DNA of 64,000 nucleotides from Haladaptatus cibarius D43 (GTDB taxonomy: Archaea > Halobacteriota > Halobacteria > Halobacteriales > Haladaptataceae). The position numbers and the translations under genes were made by a program. Below are positions 15,867-24,601 of this stretch, in pieces. Location: the NCBI RefSeq assembly GCF_000710615.1, contig NZ_JDTH01000001.1:806001-870000 (forward strand), in the 5' to 3' direction. Positions within the stretch are counted from its first letter, which is position 1. Each line of letters starts with the position of its first letter. The notes under the pieces were generated by a model. The model was not told the origin of the DNA. It did no database searches and saw nothing but the letters and a program-made list of their open reading frames with translations.

Positions 15867-18776
15867 ATGCCGTCGAAGTCCTCCTTCCACGCACGTCTTT
15901 GTTCGGCGATAGAGCAACACGTCTCTACACACGACACTCACTTCGAGACGCCCGGCAGAGAGAAAGAACCAAACGACGCAACTGGCATCTTCGTTCCCTC
16001 CACCTCGCGCGATGGCATCCCTATCGAGATTACTGACAAAACTGTAGACCCGCACTCTGTGGACGTGCGACGACGGGGTGACCGATACGCCCGAAAAAAC
16101 GGTGCGAGCCTGTTCGTCACGGCGAACGAACACGACGCGTTCCTGTTTCGGCGAACCGAATCCGCGACGGATGGTGTCGAATCTACTACCGACGAAACTG
16201 AATTTGCCCGACGACATTACGACCTTCGCACCCAATCCGTGGAGGAGTTCGTCGGGAAATTCATTGCAGACGTCGTCGAACTGCAGGACGGTTCCGAAGT
16301 TTCCACCACATTCGACGATATCGTCGTCCTCCGTCTCCGGAGTTTTCACACTAGCATATTTCCGCTGTACGAATCGCTCATCCGCGAGAAATTCGATGAC
16401 TGCGACCGATTTCGGGAGTTGTTGGTCGAGTGGGCGCGGAAAAACGACTATCCGTTCGAATTTCCCGACCTGAACCAGACGTTCCGAATCGCCGCCCAGC
16501 AGTACGCGTATCTGCTGCTGAACCGAACCGTGTTCGCCGAACTCGGCCGTGCGGCCGAGTTCGGCGATAACCGAGCGCCGGATGTATCGATGCAGTCCCT
16601 CGACCAACGGGTTTCGGGGTGCGTTCAGTCAGCGGGTGGCGAACACGGCTTCGACCCACTTTTCGAGACCGATAGCGAATTTTTCGCCGCGATTCCGAAC
16701 GACGACCGAACGCGGGAACGGTTGTTCGACTTCATCAACAGTATCGAAGAAGAGCCGTTTTCGGCCATCGACACCGATGTCGTCGGGCAGTTGTACCAGC
16801 AACTCATTCCAGTCGAGGAGCGCAAAACATTGGGGCAGTTCTACACGCCGGATGCAATCGGGCGACTGCTTTCTCGGTGGGCGATTCGGTCACCCGACGA
16901 CCGATTTCTCGACCCGGCCAGTGGCTCCGGAGCGATTGCGATAGAGGCGTACAAACGACTGGACGAGTTGGGAACTCTTTCCCATCAGGAGATTCTCCGG
17001 CGTATCACGGCGGTCGATATAAACGAATTTCCGCTCCATCTCACCGCGCTCAACCTCGCGACTCGGAACGTCCGCGAACCGACGACGGAACGATTTGCGT
17101 ACCACGCCGACTTCTTCGACCTCGAACCGGGTGCGAGCCGGTCGAATACAGTGGAGAGGGGGAGAGGAGCGACGGAAAACGAGGAAGAACCCACGGCGGG
17201 CGACCCGATCGGGACGTTCGACGCGACGGTGGCAAATCCACCCTACGTCCGACAGGAGTTTCTGTACCCGAACCGCGACCATTTCCGCGACCATCTGAAA
17301 CGGTTCGAACCGGATTCGGCGCGAAACTACTCCGACGGCGAGAGAGCAATCGACGGGCGAAGCGACCTCTACTGCTACTTCCTCACGAACGTCACCCGAT
17401 TTCTCCGCGAAGGGGCGCGATTGGCGTGGGTCATTCCGACGAAGTGGATGTCCGCGGATTACGGCCCGTCGCTCCGTCGATTTCTCTACGACCAGTACAA
17501 AGTCGAAGCGGTGGTCGGGTTCCGAAACCGCCTCTTCGAGGACGCATTGGTCGATACGGTGTTGTTGCTGATGGAGCGAACGGACGACGCGACGGCGCGC
17601 AGAAACACGCAGACGAAGTTCATCCGCCTTAACGAACGGATGGACGAAGACGATGTGTTGGCACTCATCGACAGAACCGAGGACGTTCCGGACGGGAGTT
17701 ACATGACGATTCGAGGGGATTCGGCGTATCGAACGATTACTATCTCACAGTCGTATCTGGCGAACTATCCCGAAGCGAAACTCCAGCAGTACATCACTGC
17801 CCCGACGCTTTACACGGCGGTTTTGGAACACGACAATACGGTTTCGCTGTCCGACGTCGCTACGATAACGCGCGGGAAGAAAACGGGTGCGAACCCGATT
17901 TTCATCCTCGATGCGGAAACCACTCGTGCGCGAACCATCGACGACCGATTCCTGCGGCCCGCCGTAAAGAGCGTGAAGGAGGTCGATGGGTACGAACAGA
18001 CGGCAACGGAGGCAGAACAGTGGATGCTCGACATGAGCGAGTACGTTTCGGCGGTCGAATCCGATATTGAAGCCACGGCCGAATCGGCGGGAGAAACCAC
18101 GAACGACCTCGCAGAAAACGTCGTGTCTGCACTACAGCGCGACGGCTACGACGGCGTGCTGTCGTATCTTCGCTGGGCAGAGACACATCCTGCTCGGTCG
18201 AACAAGTCGGTGAACCTCAACGACCCGTGGTTCGATATGGGTTCGTTGGACGACAACACCGCCCCAATCGTCTGTCCGCAGGCGATGGACACGCACCGGT
18301 TTTTCGCCCGAACCGACGAGAAAATCGTCGCCAGCAACCGGTTTCTGTTGGTGCGACCGACGACGGTCGATTCGACGCTCCTCCTCGGACTGCTGAACGC
18401 CAGTCTCTCGAAAATCGTCATCGAAAGCCACGGCAGGGTTACCGGCGGCGGCGCGATAAACCTCTCAAGTTCCGACCTTCGCACACTTCGCGTCGTTGAC
18501 CCGGACAGCTTGACCGACGAGCAAAAGGAGACCGTTCGGAACGGATTCGAAACGCTGGCAGGTGGCGACGAACGTGGACGCGACGACATCGATAACGTCG
18601 TCGCGTCCGCCCTCGATTTCGACCTCGACAACGGTGAAATACGCGAAATCGCACGAACGCTCAAATCGACGCGGCGGAAGAAAGGACAGGAAGTGGCCGC
18701 ACTGATTCGGAACGTAGACGAGTTAGAGAGCGGTATCGAGGTGGCATTCGGCGACACTCGGGGACGGAACGAGTAG
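15867..18776 (+). CDS. Adenine-specific DNA methyltransferase, type IIG/Eco57I-like
   Basis: The 969-residue protein contains the N6-adenine methylase core: GQFYTPDAIGRLLSRW, the SAM-binding loop DPASGSG near residue 349 and the catalytic NPPY near residue 455. Target-recognition-like repeats follow (SVATITRGKKTGANPIF-type; actual LSDVATITRGKKTGANPIF near residue 655). The first ~300 residues could be a nuclease domain (PIEITDKTVDPHSVDVRR near residue 52), but I cannot point to a convincing PD-(D/E)xK set. No separate restriction or specificity subunit is adjacent. It may be a single-chain restriction-modification enzyme, a BREX-like modification protein or an orphan methylase. A TTG at 15840 would add nine residues; I prefer the ATG at 15867. 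Confidence 0.85.
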   Translation: MPSKSSFHARLCSAIEQHVSTHDTHFETPGREKEPNDATGIFVPSTSRDGIPIEITDKTVDPHSVDVRRRGDRYARKNGASLFVTANEHDAFLFRRTESATDGVESTTDETEFARRHYDLRTQSVEEFVGKFIADVVELQDGSEVSTTFDDIVVLRLRSFHTSIFPLYESLIREKFDDCDRFRELLVEWARKNDYPFEFPDLNQTFRIAAQQYAYLLLNRTVFAELGRAAEFGDNRAPDVSMQSLDQRVSGCVQSAGGEHGFDPLFETDSEFFAAIPNDDRTRERLFDFINSIEEEPFSAIDTDVVGQLYQQLIPVEERKTLGQFYTPDAIGRLLSRWAIRSPDDRFLDPASGSGAIAIEAYKRLDELGTLSHQEILRRITAVDINEFPLHLTALNLATRNVREPTTERFAYHADFFDLEPGASRSNTVERGRGATENEEEPTAGDPIGTFDATVANPPYVRQEFLYPNRDHFRDHLKRFEPDSARNYSDGERAIDGRSDLYCYFLTNVTRFLREGARLAWVIPTKWMSADYGPSLRRFLYDQYKVEAVVGFRNRLFEDALVDTVLLLMERTDDATARRNTQTKFIRLNERMDEDDVLALIDRTEDVPDGSYMTIRGDSAYRTITISQSYLANYPEAKLQQYITAPTLYTAVLEHDNTVSLSDVATITRGKKTGANPIFILDAETTRARTIDDRFLRPAVKSVKEVDGYEQTATEAEQWMLDMSEYVSAVESDIEATAESAGETTNDLAENVVSALQRDGYDGVLSYLRWAETHPARSNKSVNLNDPWFDMGSLDDNTAPIVCPQAMDTHRFFARTDEKIVASNRFLLVRPTTVDSTLLLGLLNASLSKIVIESHGRVTGGGAINLSSSDLRTLRVVDPDSLTDEQKETVRNGFETLAGGDERGRDDIDNVVASALDFDLDNGEIREIARTLKSTRRKKGQEVAALIRNVDELESGIEVAFGDTRGRNE

Positions 18777-18831
18777 GTCGCATCAAAATTCGAGGGCGTC
18801 GATTTATGCGCCATCGCGCTGTCGTACTCCT

Positions 18832-19833
18832 ATGAACAGGGAACGTGGGTTTTTGCTGTTCCTCATCGCCGTGTTCGGCCTCCTCGCCGGACTCCTCATC
18901 AAGCCGTTTCTCCAGTTCGTACTGGCCGCAATTCTCCTGAGCTACGTTCTCTATCCGCTCCAAAAACGGCTCGCGCCACGAATCGGCCCGCGGATTTCGG
19001 CGCTGTTGCTTCTCGTCACGACCACGCTCGTGATACTCGTCCCCATCGCGACGTTCTTCGCTATCGCCGCCCAGCAAGCGGCAACGATTCTTCAGGCAAT
19101 CCTCCGCGGCGACCCGCAGGTCTTCGAACTGCTCGACCTCTTCGAACGGTACACCGGTATCACCATCGAAGGGCGAAACATTCGGGAGTTCATTCCGGAG
19201 GATAGCACGTCCCAAATCGTGGACAACGCGATGAGTATCTTCGGCGGGATTTCGGACGCCCTCATCGGAATCACGATTCTGGCGTTTCTCCTGTACTACC
19301 TCCTCGTAGACGGTGAAACCTTGCTCCGCTGGATTCGCCGAAGCACGCCGCTTCCGGCGTCGGTACAGGACGAACTGTACGGCGAGATGAATCAGGTCAT
19401 GTGGGGCGTGCTGGTCGGCAACGTCCTCGTGGCGGTCGTGCAAGGCGTGCTGACGGGTATCGGCCTCGCCATCGCGGGGGTTCCGGGCGTCGTGTTTTGG
19501 ACGGTCGTCACGACGCTTCTCTCGCTCCTTCCGATTATCGGCGCGTCCGTCGTCTGGCTTCCGGCGTCGGGGTATCTGTTCGTCGTGAACCGCCCGATAC
19601 CCGCCCTGTTTCTGTTCGTCTACGGAACGCTCGTCATCAGTCTCTCCGACAACTATCTGCGCCCCGTGGTCAGCGGCCGCGAGGCGCGACTGAATCCCGG
19701 CCTACTCGTCGTCGGCATCTTCGGCGGCGTCTACGCGTTCGGCTTCATGGGCCTCTTTTTCGGCCCAATCGTTCTCGGCGTATTTCGCTCCCTCGTCACG
19801 GTGTTCGCCCGCGAATACGCCCCTCGGGTGTGA
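18832..19833 (+). CDS. AI-2E family (PerM/UPF0118) membrane transporter
   Basis: The 333-residue protein has about eight hydrophobic segments arranged as in the AI-2E/PerM family: two at the N-terminus, an extracytoplasmic stretch around residues 85-130, then a cluster beginning LIGITILAFLLYYLLVDGET. The C-terminal family signature NPGLLVVGIFGGVYAFGFMG leads to FFGPIVLGVFRSL. Bacterial members export autoinducer-2 or act as Na+/H+ antiporters. Substrates in haloarchaea are unknown and no quorum-sensing gene is nearby. It is convergent with the NosD-like gene, 19 bases away. Confidence 0.88.
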   Translation: MNRERGFLLFLIAVFGLLAGLLIKPFLQFVLAAILLSYVLYPLQKRLAPRIGPRISALLLLVTTTLVILVPIATFFAIAAQQAATILQAILRGDPQVFELLDLFERYTGITIEGRNIREFIPEDSTSQIVDNAMSIFGGISDALIGITILAFLLYYLLVDGETLLRWIRRSTPLPASVQDELYGEMNQVMWGVLVGNVLVAVVQGVLTGIGLAIAGVPGVVFWTVVTTLLSLLPIIGASVVWLPASGYLFVVNRPIPALFLFVYGTLVISLSDNYLRPVVSGREARLNPGLLVVGIFGGVYAFGFMGLFFGPIVLGVFRSLVTVFAREYAPRV

Positions 19834-19852
19834 GTCCCGCTTCTACGGCGAG

Positions 19853-20908
19853 TTATCCCTGTTCCCCCACCGAATTGTTCAAGAGGGTGTTACCCTGCGA
19901 CGACTCCGAGACGATGATGTCCCGTCGGTTGTTCGCTCCGGTGTTGCCGACGACGCGATTGTTGTTGCTCGAAATGAGCAGGATTCCCGTGTCGCTGCTG
20001 TTCGAAACGCGGTTGCGGAGGACGGCGTTTTCGTCGCTCGCCCGGAGGCGAACGCCTACGGAGTTCCCCAGTGCGGTGTTCGATTCGACCGTGTTGTTTC
20101 GCGCGTTGTCCGCGAGATAAATTCCGTAAAATCGGTTCGTCACTCGATTGTTGCGAATGCGGTTGTCGGCGGCGGCCGAAAGCCACAGTCCCGCGATTTC
20201 GTTTTCGCTCGCCACGCTTCCGCGAACCGTGTTCTCGCTCGCACCGAGCAGGGCAACTCCGAACTCGTTGCCGCGGGCGACCGTATCGACGATGCTGTTC
20301 CCCTGCGCTTCGACGAGTTGCACGCCGACCAGCGCGTTCTCGTTCGCCGTCGTGTTCCGGAGCGTGTTGTTCTCGCTCGCACCGACGAGGAAGACGCCAG
20401 CCACTGCGTTTTCTCGGGCGGTGTTGTTCAGGACGGTTCCGCCGCGAAGCGAAACCAGTGAGAGGCCGACGCGGTTTCGGGCCGTCGTGGTATCCCGGAC
20501 GGTCGCGTTCTGTATTCCCGTGAATCGAATCCCGTCGTCCCAGTCGGTCGCGGTCGCGTTCCGAACGGTCACGTTTTCGCCGCTCGTGACGAGGACACCA
20601 GCGGAACCGAACGCGCCGACGCCGTCAATGTCGTTTCCTCGCCCGTCGAACACCACGTCGTTCGCCGTGATGCGGATACAGGTGTCCACCGTCGCGTTCG
20701 TCACGTCGCTCGTCAGGGCGTAGCGACCCGGATTCGAAATCGTCGTGCAGGAATCGATTGCGGTGACCGAGTCACCAGTTTGCGCTCCGTGCTCGCGCAC
20801 GGAGTCGGCGTGCTGCGGGACAGCGGCCTGTTGGCCCGTTGTCCCGCCGATACCCGGAACCAGTGTGAACGCCAGCACGACCGAAAGGACGACCCAAACT
20901 GTTCGCAT
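19853..20908 (-). CDS. Exported NosD-like right-handed parallel beta-helix protein
   Basis: A 351-residue protein starts MRTVWVVLSVVLAFTLVPGI, a Sec-type signal peptide. From about residue 55 it is built of ~23-residue imperfect repeats with the pattern N.(T/V).(R/N)N.....G(V/I).L..., for example ENTVRGSVASENEIAGLWL and NNTVESNTALGNSVGVRLR. These are NosD/PbH1 repeats, which form a right-handed beta-helix. Such proteins bind carbohydrates or help copper loading of nitrous-oxide reductase. No nos genes are near, so a cell-surface role is more likely. I used the ATG giving the signal peptide rather than longer readings. Confidence 0.85.
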   Translation of the reverse strand: MRTVWVVLSVVLAFTLVPGIGGTTGQQAAVPQHADSVREHGAQTGDSVTAIDSCTTISNPGRYALTSDVTNATVDTCIRITANDVVFDGRGNDIDGVGAFGSAGVLVTSGENVTVRNATATDWDDGIRFTGIQNATVRDTTTARNRVGLSLVSLRGGTVLNNTARENAVAGVFLVGASENNTLRNTTANENALVGVQLVEAQGNSIVDTVARGNEFGVALLGASENTVRGSVASENEIAGLWLSAAADNRIRNNRVTNRFYGIYLADNARNNTVESNTALGNSVGVRLRASDENAVLRNRVSNSSDTGILLISSNNNRVVGNTGANNRRDIIVSESSQGNTLLNNSVGEQG

Positions 20909-21026
20909 GCTTCGGTTCTCGTGACCCTCGCAGTTCGTTATTCGCCCCAATCGTGTCGGTATTCTCGATTGTCGGGGGATACGTTTGCGTTTCCGCGGTT
21001 GTCGCCCCCAAGTAGTCGCCGTCTGC

Positions 21027-21731
21027 TTACGATTGCAGTCGCCCGAGAAGCGGAATTTCCTCGATTTTCTCCTTGGGAATCGACTCCCAGTCGATTCCCG
21101 ACGGACGCGGAAACGGCGTTTCCGTGCGGATTTCTCGGTCAGGTGTGACGAGTACGTCCATCGGCACGTCGTGGGGTTCGAGTCGAATCTCGTCTTCGAC
21201 CACCTGCATCTCGTGAACCGTCGAGGCAATCGTCGTTTGCTCGTCCACCAATCCCATCTCGTGTAAAACCGCGTATTCGAGGTCGCTGTACCCTTCTCCC
21301 TTCCCGACTCGCGCGCCGTCGTCCGTCACTGCGACGCTTCCCGAAACGACGAAATCGATTGACGGCATCTCCTCCGGGGCGACTGGTTCGGCGTAGTCGT
21401 CCATCTTCGAAACCGTGGCGGCAGAATCGGTGTCCTCGATTTCCGCCGGGTCGAGTTTCATGAACGGTTTTTCGTCCCGCAGTCGCGGCTGAGCCATGTA
21501 GACGACTTTTCCTTCGCGGAGCGCGCGCCGCCGGACGGGGAGTTGTGGCGAATCCGGATTTGCTTTTATCACGCTCGCCTCCCTCCACTCCGGCAGTTCA
21601 GCGAGTCGCTCCGCTGCCTCCTTCGCACCTGCGAAGTTCGGAATTCGACCGTGTGGCGGAAACGGAAATCGCGCGACACCCTCGTCTTCCAACTGCGTCC
21701 AGATTCGTTCGCGGAGGTCGTCTTTGGTCAT
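21027..21731 (-). CDS. 5-formyltetrahydrofolate cyclo-ligase family protein
   Basis: The 234-residue protein begins MTKDDLRERIWTQLEDEGVA. It has the arginine-rich region LPVRRRALREGKVVYMAQPR near residue 60, which in the family contacts folate and ATP, and the loop GARVGKGEGYSDLEYAVL near residue 150, equivalent to the G(K)GxGYYD signature. Enzymes of this family convert 5-formyl-THF to 5,10-methenyl-THF; the divergent MTHFSD-like branch is common in haloarchaea and its activity is less certain. The promoter appears as tttttatac on the minus strand at 21753-21759, only 22 bases from the ATG, so the mRNA is probably leaderless. Confidence 0.8.
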   Translation of the reverse strand: MTKDDLRERIWTQLEDEGVARFPFPPHGRIPNFAGAKEAAERLAELPEWREASVIKANPDSPQLPVRRRALREGKVVYMAQPRLRDEKPFMKLDPAEIEDTDSAATVSKMDDYAEPVAPEEMPSIDFVVSGSVAVTDDGARVGKGEGYSDLEYAVLHEMGLVDEQTTIASTVHEMQVVEDEIRLEPHDVPMDVLVTPDREIRTETPFPRPSGIDWESIPKEKIEEIPLLGRLQS

Positions 21732-21752
21732 ACCGGGACTGATTCGTCTCCG

Positions 21753-21759
21753 TATAAAA
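21753..21759 (-). promoter_or_regulatory. TATA box of the cyclo-ligase family gene
   Basis: The stretch tataaaa on the plus strand (ttttata on the minus strand) is the only AT-rich block in the 107-base divergent spacer. It lies 22 bases from the minus-strand ATG at 21731, the spacing expected for a leaderless haloarchaeal transcript. Confidence 0.55.
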
Positions 21760-21838
21760 AGCGATGGTGTGTAAGTTCTCCGCCAGGGGTAACGTAGTTG
21801 CCACAACGGCTTTGCCGGTGACCCCCGTCACTCGTTCG

Positions 21839-22120
21839 ATGGCAAAATACGTTTCACTGGTGAAAATCCGCGGTTCCGTACAGAACGCCCAGAAATTGGC
21901 CTCGTCGCTTGGAAACCTCGCCAGCGAAGTCGAGGAGTACGAGGCAGAAATCGACGCGAGTTACGCGATTCTCGGCGAGTACGACTTCATGGTCGTCTTC
22001 GACGCGCCGGACAGAAACGCCGCGTTCCGGGCGTCGATAGCCATCGAGAATCAGGGCCTCGACACGCAAACGATGGAAATCGTGCCCGTGGAGGAGTTCG
22101 CAGGCCTCGTGGAGGACTAG
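21839..22120 (+). CDS. GYD domain protein
   Basis: This 93-residue protein begins MAKYVSLVKIRGSVQNAQKL and contains ILGEYDFMVVFDAPDRNAAF, where GEYD corresponds to the GYD motif that names the family. It has a ferredoxin-like alpha/beta fold by family analogy. Function is not established. The start at 21839 is preceded by acgta/gttgcc sequence without a clear ribosome site, which suits short-leader haloarchaeal genes. It is divergent from the cyclo-ligase family gene. Confidence 0.8.
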   Translation: MAKYVSLVKIRGSVQNAQKLASSLGNLASEVEEYEAEIDASYAILGEYDFMVVFDAPDRNAAFRASIAIENQGLDTQTMEIVPVEEFAGLVED

Positions 22121-22223
22121 GTAACCCGTCGTCTAAAATTTCTCCTACACAAGCGCGGATTTTTGTCGAACCTGACAGAGCAAAACGGTTGGTACGAATC
22201 CACTGTTCGGCACCGAATCCGCA

Positions 22224-22240
22224 GGAAAGCAGTGCTTTCC
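22224..22240. repeat. Palindrome ggaaagc-agt-gctttcc
   Basis: Two 7-bp arms flank a 3-base centre in the spacer upstream of the signal peptidase gene. The arm-triplet-arm form is the same as in the arrays at 24632-24729 and 55685-55748 and in the tRNA-Pro region, so it is probably a member of that palindrome class. Confidence 0.55.
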
Positions 22241-22290
22241 AGTTCACAGGCGGTCGATAACAAAGCCGACACACTCCGTTTCGATGGGTC

Positions 22291-23052
22291 GTGTTCAGGT
22301 TCCGAAGATTGGTCGCGCACACGATTACCGTCGTCCTCGTCGTTAGCCTGTTAGTCGTGGCGATGATGGGTGTCTGGCCGCCAGCCTACACGGTCATTAG
22401 CGGGAGCATGGCCCCGAACATCGAACAGACGGACGTCGTCGTCGTCATGGAAGAACATCGGGTGACGCCGCCCGGGAGTCGCTCCGGCGTCGTTTCCGCT
22501 CGTGCTGGCAGGAACCAAAGTTACCGCTCGCTCGGCGATTCGGGCGACGTGCTCGTCTTCCAACCGAACGGCGACGATTCCGCGATACCGATTCTTCATC
22601 GCGCCCGATTTTGGGTCGAAAGGGGCGAAAACTGGTACGGGAAGGCGAATCCGGCATATCTCGCGCAGGCGGACAACTGCGCCGAACTGAGAAACTGCCC
22701 GGCACCACATTCCGGATTCATCACGAAAGGCGACGCTAACGGCTACTACGACCAAGCGGTCACGATTTCGAAACCGGTGCGTCCCCAATGGATTGTCGGC
22801 GTCGCCGTCACCCGAATTCCCGGACTCGGAAAAATCAAACAGATAGTACCGGGCTTTGTCGCGCCGGGATTCCTTTCTCCGGAATCTCCAGAAGCCTTGG
22901 AACACCCAACGCTCGCCACTCAGTCCCGGAGTAAGGCAACGCTCAGCAGTTTGCCGCCGCCGCAAACCGTCGCTTCGCGGGTCAGCGCGTACAACACGCC
23001 AGCGCGGTCGGTTTCGACTTCCTGCAACACCTCGTACGTCGCCGGGTCGTAG
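22291..23052 (+). CDS. Signal peptidase I (Sec11-type)
   Basis: The protein has one N-terminal membrane segment (ITVVLVVSLLVVAMMGVWPP) followed by the catalytic serine in VISGSMAPNIEQTDVV near residue 38. The catalytic histidine of the archaeal/eukaryotic Ser-His type is in AIPILHRARFWV near residue 102, and the conserved ITKGDANGYYD box is near residue 142. It cleaves signal peptides outside the membrane. The only plausible start is the GTG at 22291. The last ~44 codons run antisense over the 3' end of the neighbouring aspartoacylase gene and look non-native, so an ancestral stop near 22850-22900 may have been lost. Confidence 0.88.
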   Translation: MFRFRRLVAHTITVVLVVSLLVVAMMGVWPPAYTVISGSMAPNIEQTDVVVVMEEHRVTPPGSRSGVVSARAGRNQSYRSLGDSGDVLVFQPNGDDSAIPILHRARFWVERGENWYGKANPAYLAQADNCAELRNCPAPHSGFITKGDANGYYDQAVTISKPVRPQWIVGVAVTRIPGLGKIKQIVPGFVAPGFLSPESPEALEHPTLATQSRSKATLSSLPPPQTVASRVSAYNTPARSVSTSCNTSYVAGS

Positions 23053-23885
23053 AGGGTTCCGATTCGTTCCCCGGCGGCCACTTCGTCGCCAAGTTCGTGA
23101 TTCGATTCGACCACGAACAGGCCCGAATCGGTGGCATCCACCCGACCGAGGTGGTTTCGCGCGAGTTCCCAATCACCGTTTTCGACGGGCGACCGCTGGA
23201 ACATACCGAGTTCTCGGCAGACGTTCAGCAGGCCGGTCAGACCGGTTTCGACCGCATCCTCCACGATTTCCTTGTTGTGCGCGAGTTCCGGCGTAATCGA
23301 GGGGATTCCTTCGCGGGTGGCCGCGACGCGGAACTTTCCGCCGAAATCGCGCTCGCTCCACTCTACGTCGGCGTCGTCGCCCGCCTGCTCCGACAGGAGG
23401 AGGTCGGTACCGAACGCTTCCGCCAGCGCACGCGATTCCGCGTCGTCCTCCATGAACACGACGTGAGGCATCATGTTCGGACTGCCCGTGTGGAGGTCTA
23501 CGATGGCGTCCGCTCCCGTCGCGTACTCCCAGAGGGTTGCTGCCATGCGCTCGTGGAGAGTGCCTTCCTCGTCACCCGGCCAGACCCGGTTCATGTTCGG
23601 ATTGATGCTGTCTAACTGCTCGGGCGTGGTGTAGGACACGCGGTCGAACGTGAGGGGGTCTGCGACCGGGACTGCGACGATTTTTCCGGCGAGTTCGTCG
23701 GGGTCGATTGCTTCGTGGAAGCGCCGAAGCACCTCACTCCCGTTGATTTCCCGGCCGTGCTGTGCCGCCTGCACGTACAGGGTCGGGCCGTCGTCCGCGC
23801 CATCGTAGGTGTGAACCGTCGTTTCGAGTTCGACGCCGGAAGGGAGTCGAGCGAGCGGTACGCGTTCCGCGCTGTGTCCTGCCAT
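22920..23885 (-). CDS. Succinylglutamate desuccinylase/aspartoacylase family protein
   Basis: The 321-residue protein belongs to the M14-like aspartoacylase group. The zinc site is visible as QHGREINGSEVL (His and Glu, near residue 45) and DLHTGSPNMMPH (His, near residue 137); NPNMNRVWPGD lies between. The C-terminal ~90 residues form the beta-rich domain of this family. Substrates are N-acyl amino acids in studied members, but haloarchaeal ones are untested. A second relative lies at 38139-39197. It converges on the signal peptidase gene with a 133-base overlap. Confidence 0.87.
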   Translation of the reverse strand: MAGHSAERVPLARLPSGVELETTVHTYDGADDGPTLYVQAAQHGREINGSEVLRRFHEAIDPDELAGKIVAVPVADPLTFDRVSYTTPEQLDSINPNMNRVWPGDEEGTLHERMAATLWEYATGADAIVDLHTGSPNMMPHVVFMEDDAESRALAEAFGTDLLLSEQAGDDADVEWSERDFGGKFRVAATREGIPSITPELAHNKEIVEDAVETGLTGLLNVCRELGMFQRSPVENGDWELARNHLGRVDATDSGLFVVESNHELGDEVAAGERIGTLYDPATYEVLQEVETDRAGVLYALTREATVCGGGKLLSVALLRD

Positions 23886-24091
23886 CGCGTAAACTACTGC
23901 GGTGGAGGCAGTATGAACGTACCGAACTTCGAAAGTGATTCACACGCAAGGTGTTCGGGGTAACGAACGAATCGATAGATTTAGTATAAAAATCCGAGCC
24001 ATCTGGTGAAAGTGAACAGGGGGGAGAAAACCGTCCCGAATTCGCGGCGGGACGCTACCTTTTACTCCCGTCGCCGTATCGGATTCGATAG

Positions 24092-24505
24092 ATGTACTCG
24101 CGGGAGCATTTCCTCATCGGCGTAGTTGTGTCGGGCCCTCTCCTCGTACCCCTTTCGGAGCGGTTCGGAACCACGCTTCTCGCCGGACTATTCGTCTACG
24201 GCGTCCTTCTTTCCGTTTTCATCGATTTAGACCACTTCGTCCTCACCCGGATTCGAACCGGGAGTTGGCGACATCTCGCGGCCTGCCTGAAAAACCCGGT
24301 CGCCGCCTTCGGTGACCAAGACTGGGTGTTCGAGGACGTGGATAGCACGGATTTAGAGCACGAACGTATCTTGTCGCACGTTCTCCTCGGGGGTGTTCTG
24401 GTGGCACTCTTGGTCTTCGTTTCGCCAGCAGTCGCGGTGTTTTCGGCTGTCGTCCTCTACTTTCACATTCTTGCTGACTTGCTTCGGGATACTGGTGTGT
24501 TGTAG
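24092..24505 (+). CDS. Small membrane protein of the YdjM/DUF457 metal-dependent hydrolase type
   Basis: The 137-residue protein begins MYSREHFLIGVVVSGPLLVP. It has about three hydrophobic segments. Potential metal ligands sit at the membrane edge: SREHFLIG at the start, FIDLDHF near residue 46, LEHERILSHVLLGG near residue 88 and HILADLLRDTGVL at the end. The H, DxDH and HxxxD pattern is that of the YdjM/DUF457 hydrolases, and the clearer relative at 56532-57026 shares it. Function in the family is not well proven. Confidence 0.65.
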   Translation: MYSREHFLIGVVVSGPLLVPLSERFGTTLLAGLFVYGVLLSVFIDLDHFVLTRIRTGSWRHLAACLKNPVAAFGDQDWVFEDVDSTDLEHERILSHVLLGGVLVALLVFVSPAVAVFSAVVLYFHILADLLRDTGVL

Positions 24506-24601
24506 AAATTTGATGGAAATCGGATTTTTGGAGATTTACGAGCACCATGTGGCGCACACTTGATGCGAGTCGGAGGGCGTGGTCAGTTGCGGTTCCTCGG
24601 T

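Noticed and set aside
14532-16607. 691-codon minus-strand open frame across secY and the methylase gene
   Set aside because: It is opposite secY, with a His/Arg/Asp-rich sequence that has no domain features; a shadow of the true genes.
21987-22322. Minus-strand frame over the GYD gene and spacer
   Set aside because: It is antisense to the GYD gene and the rest crosses a palindrome; no family features.
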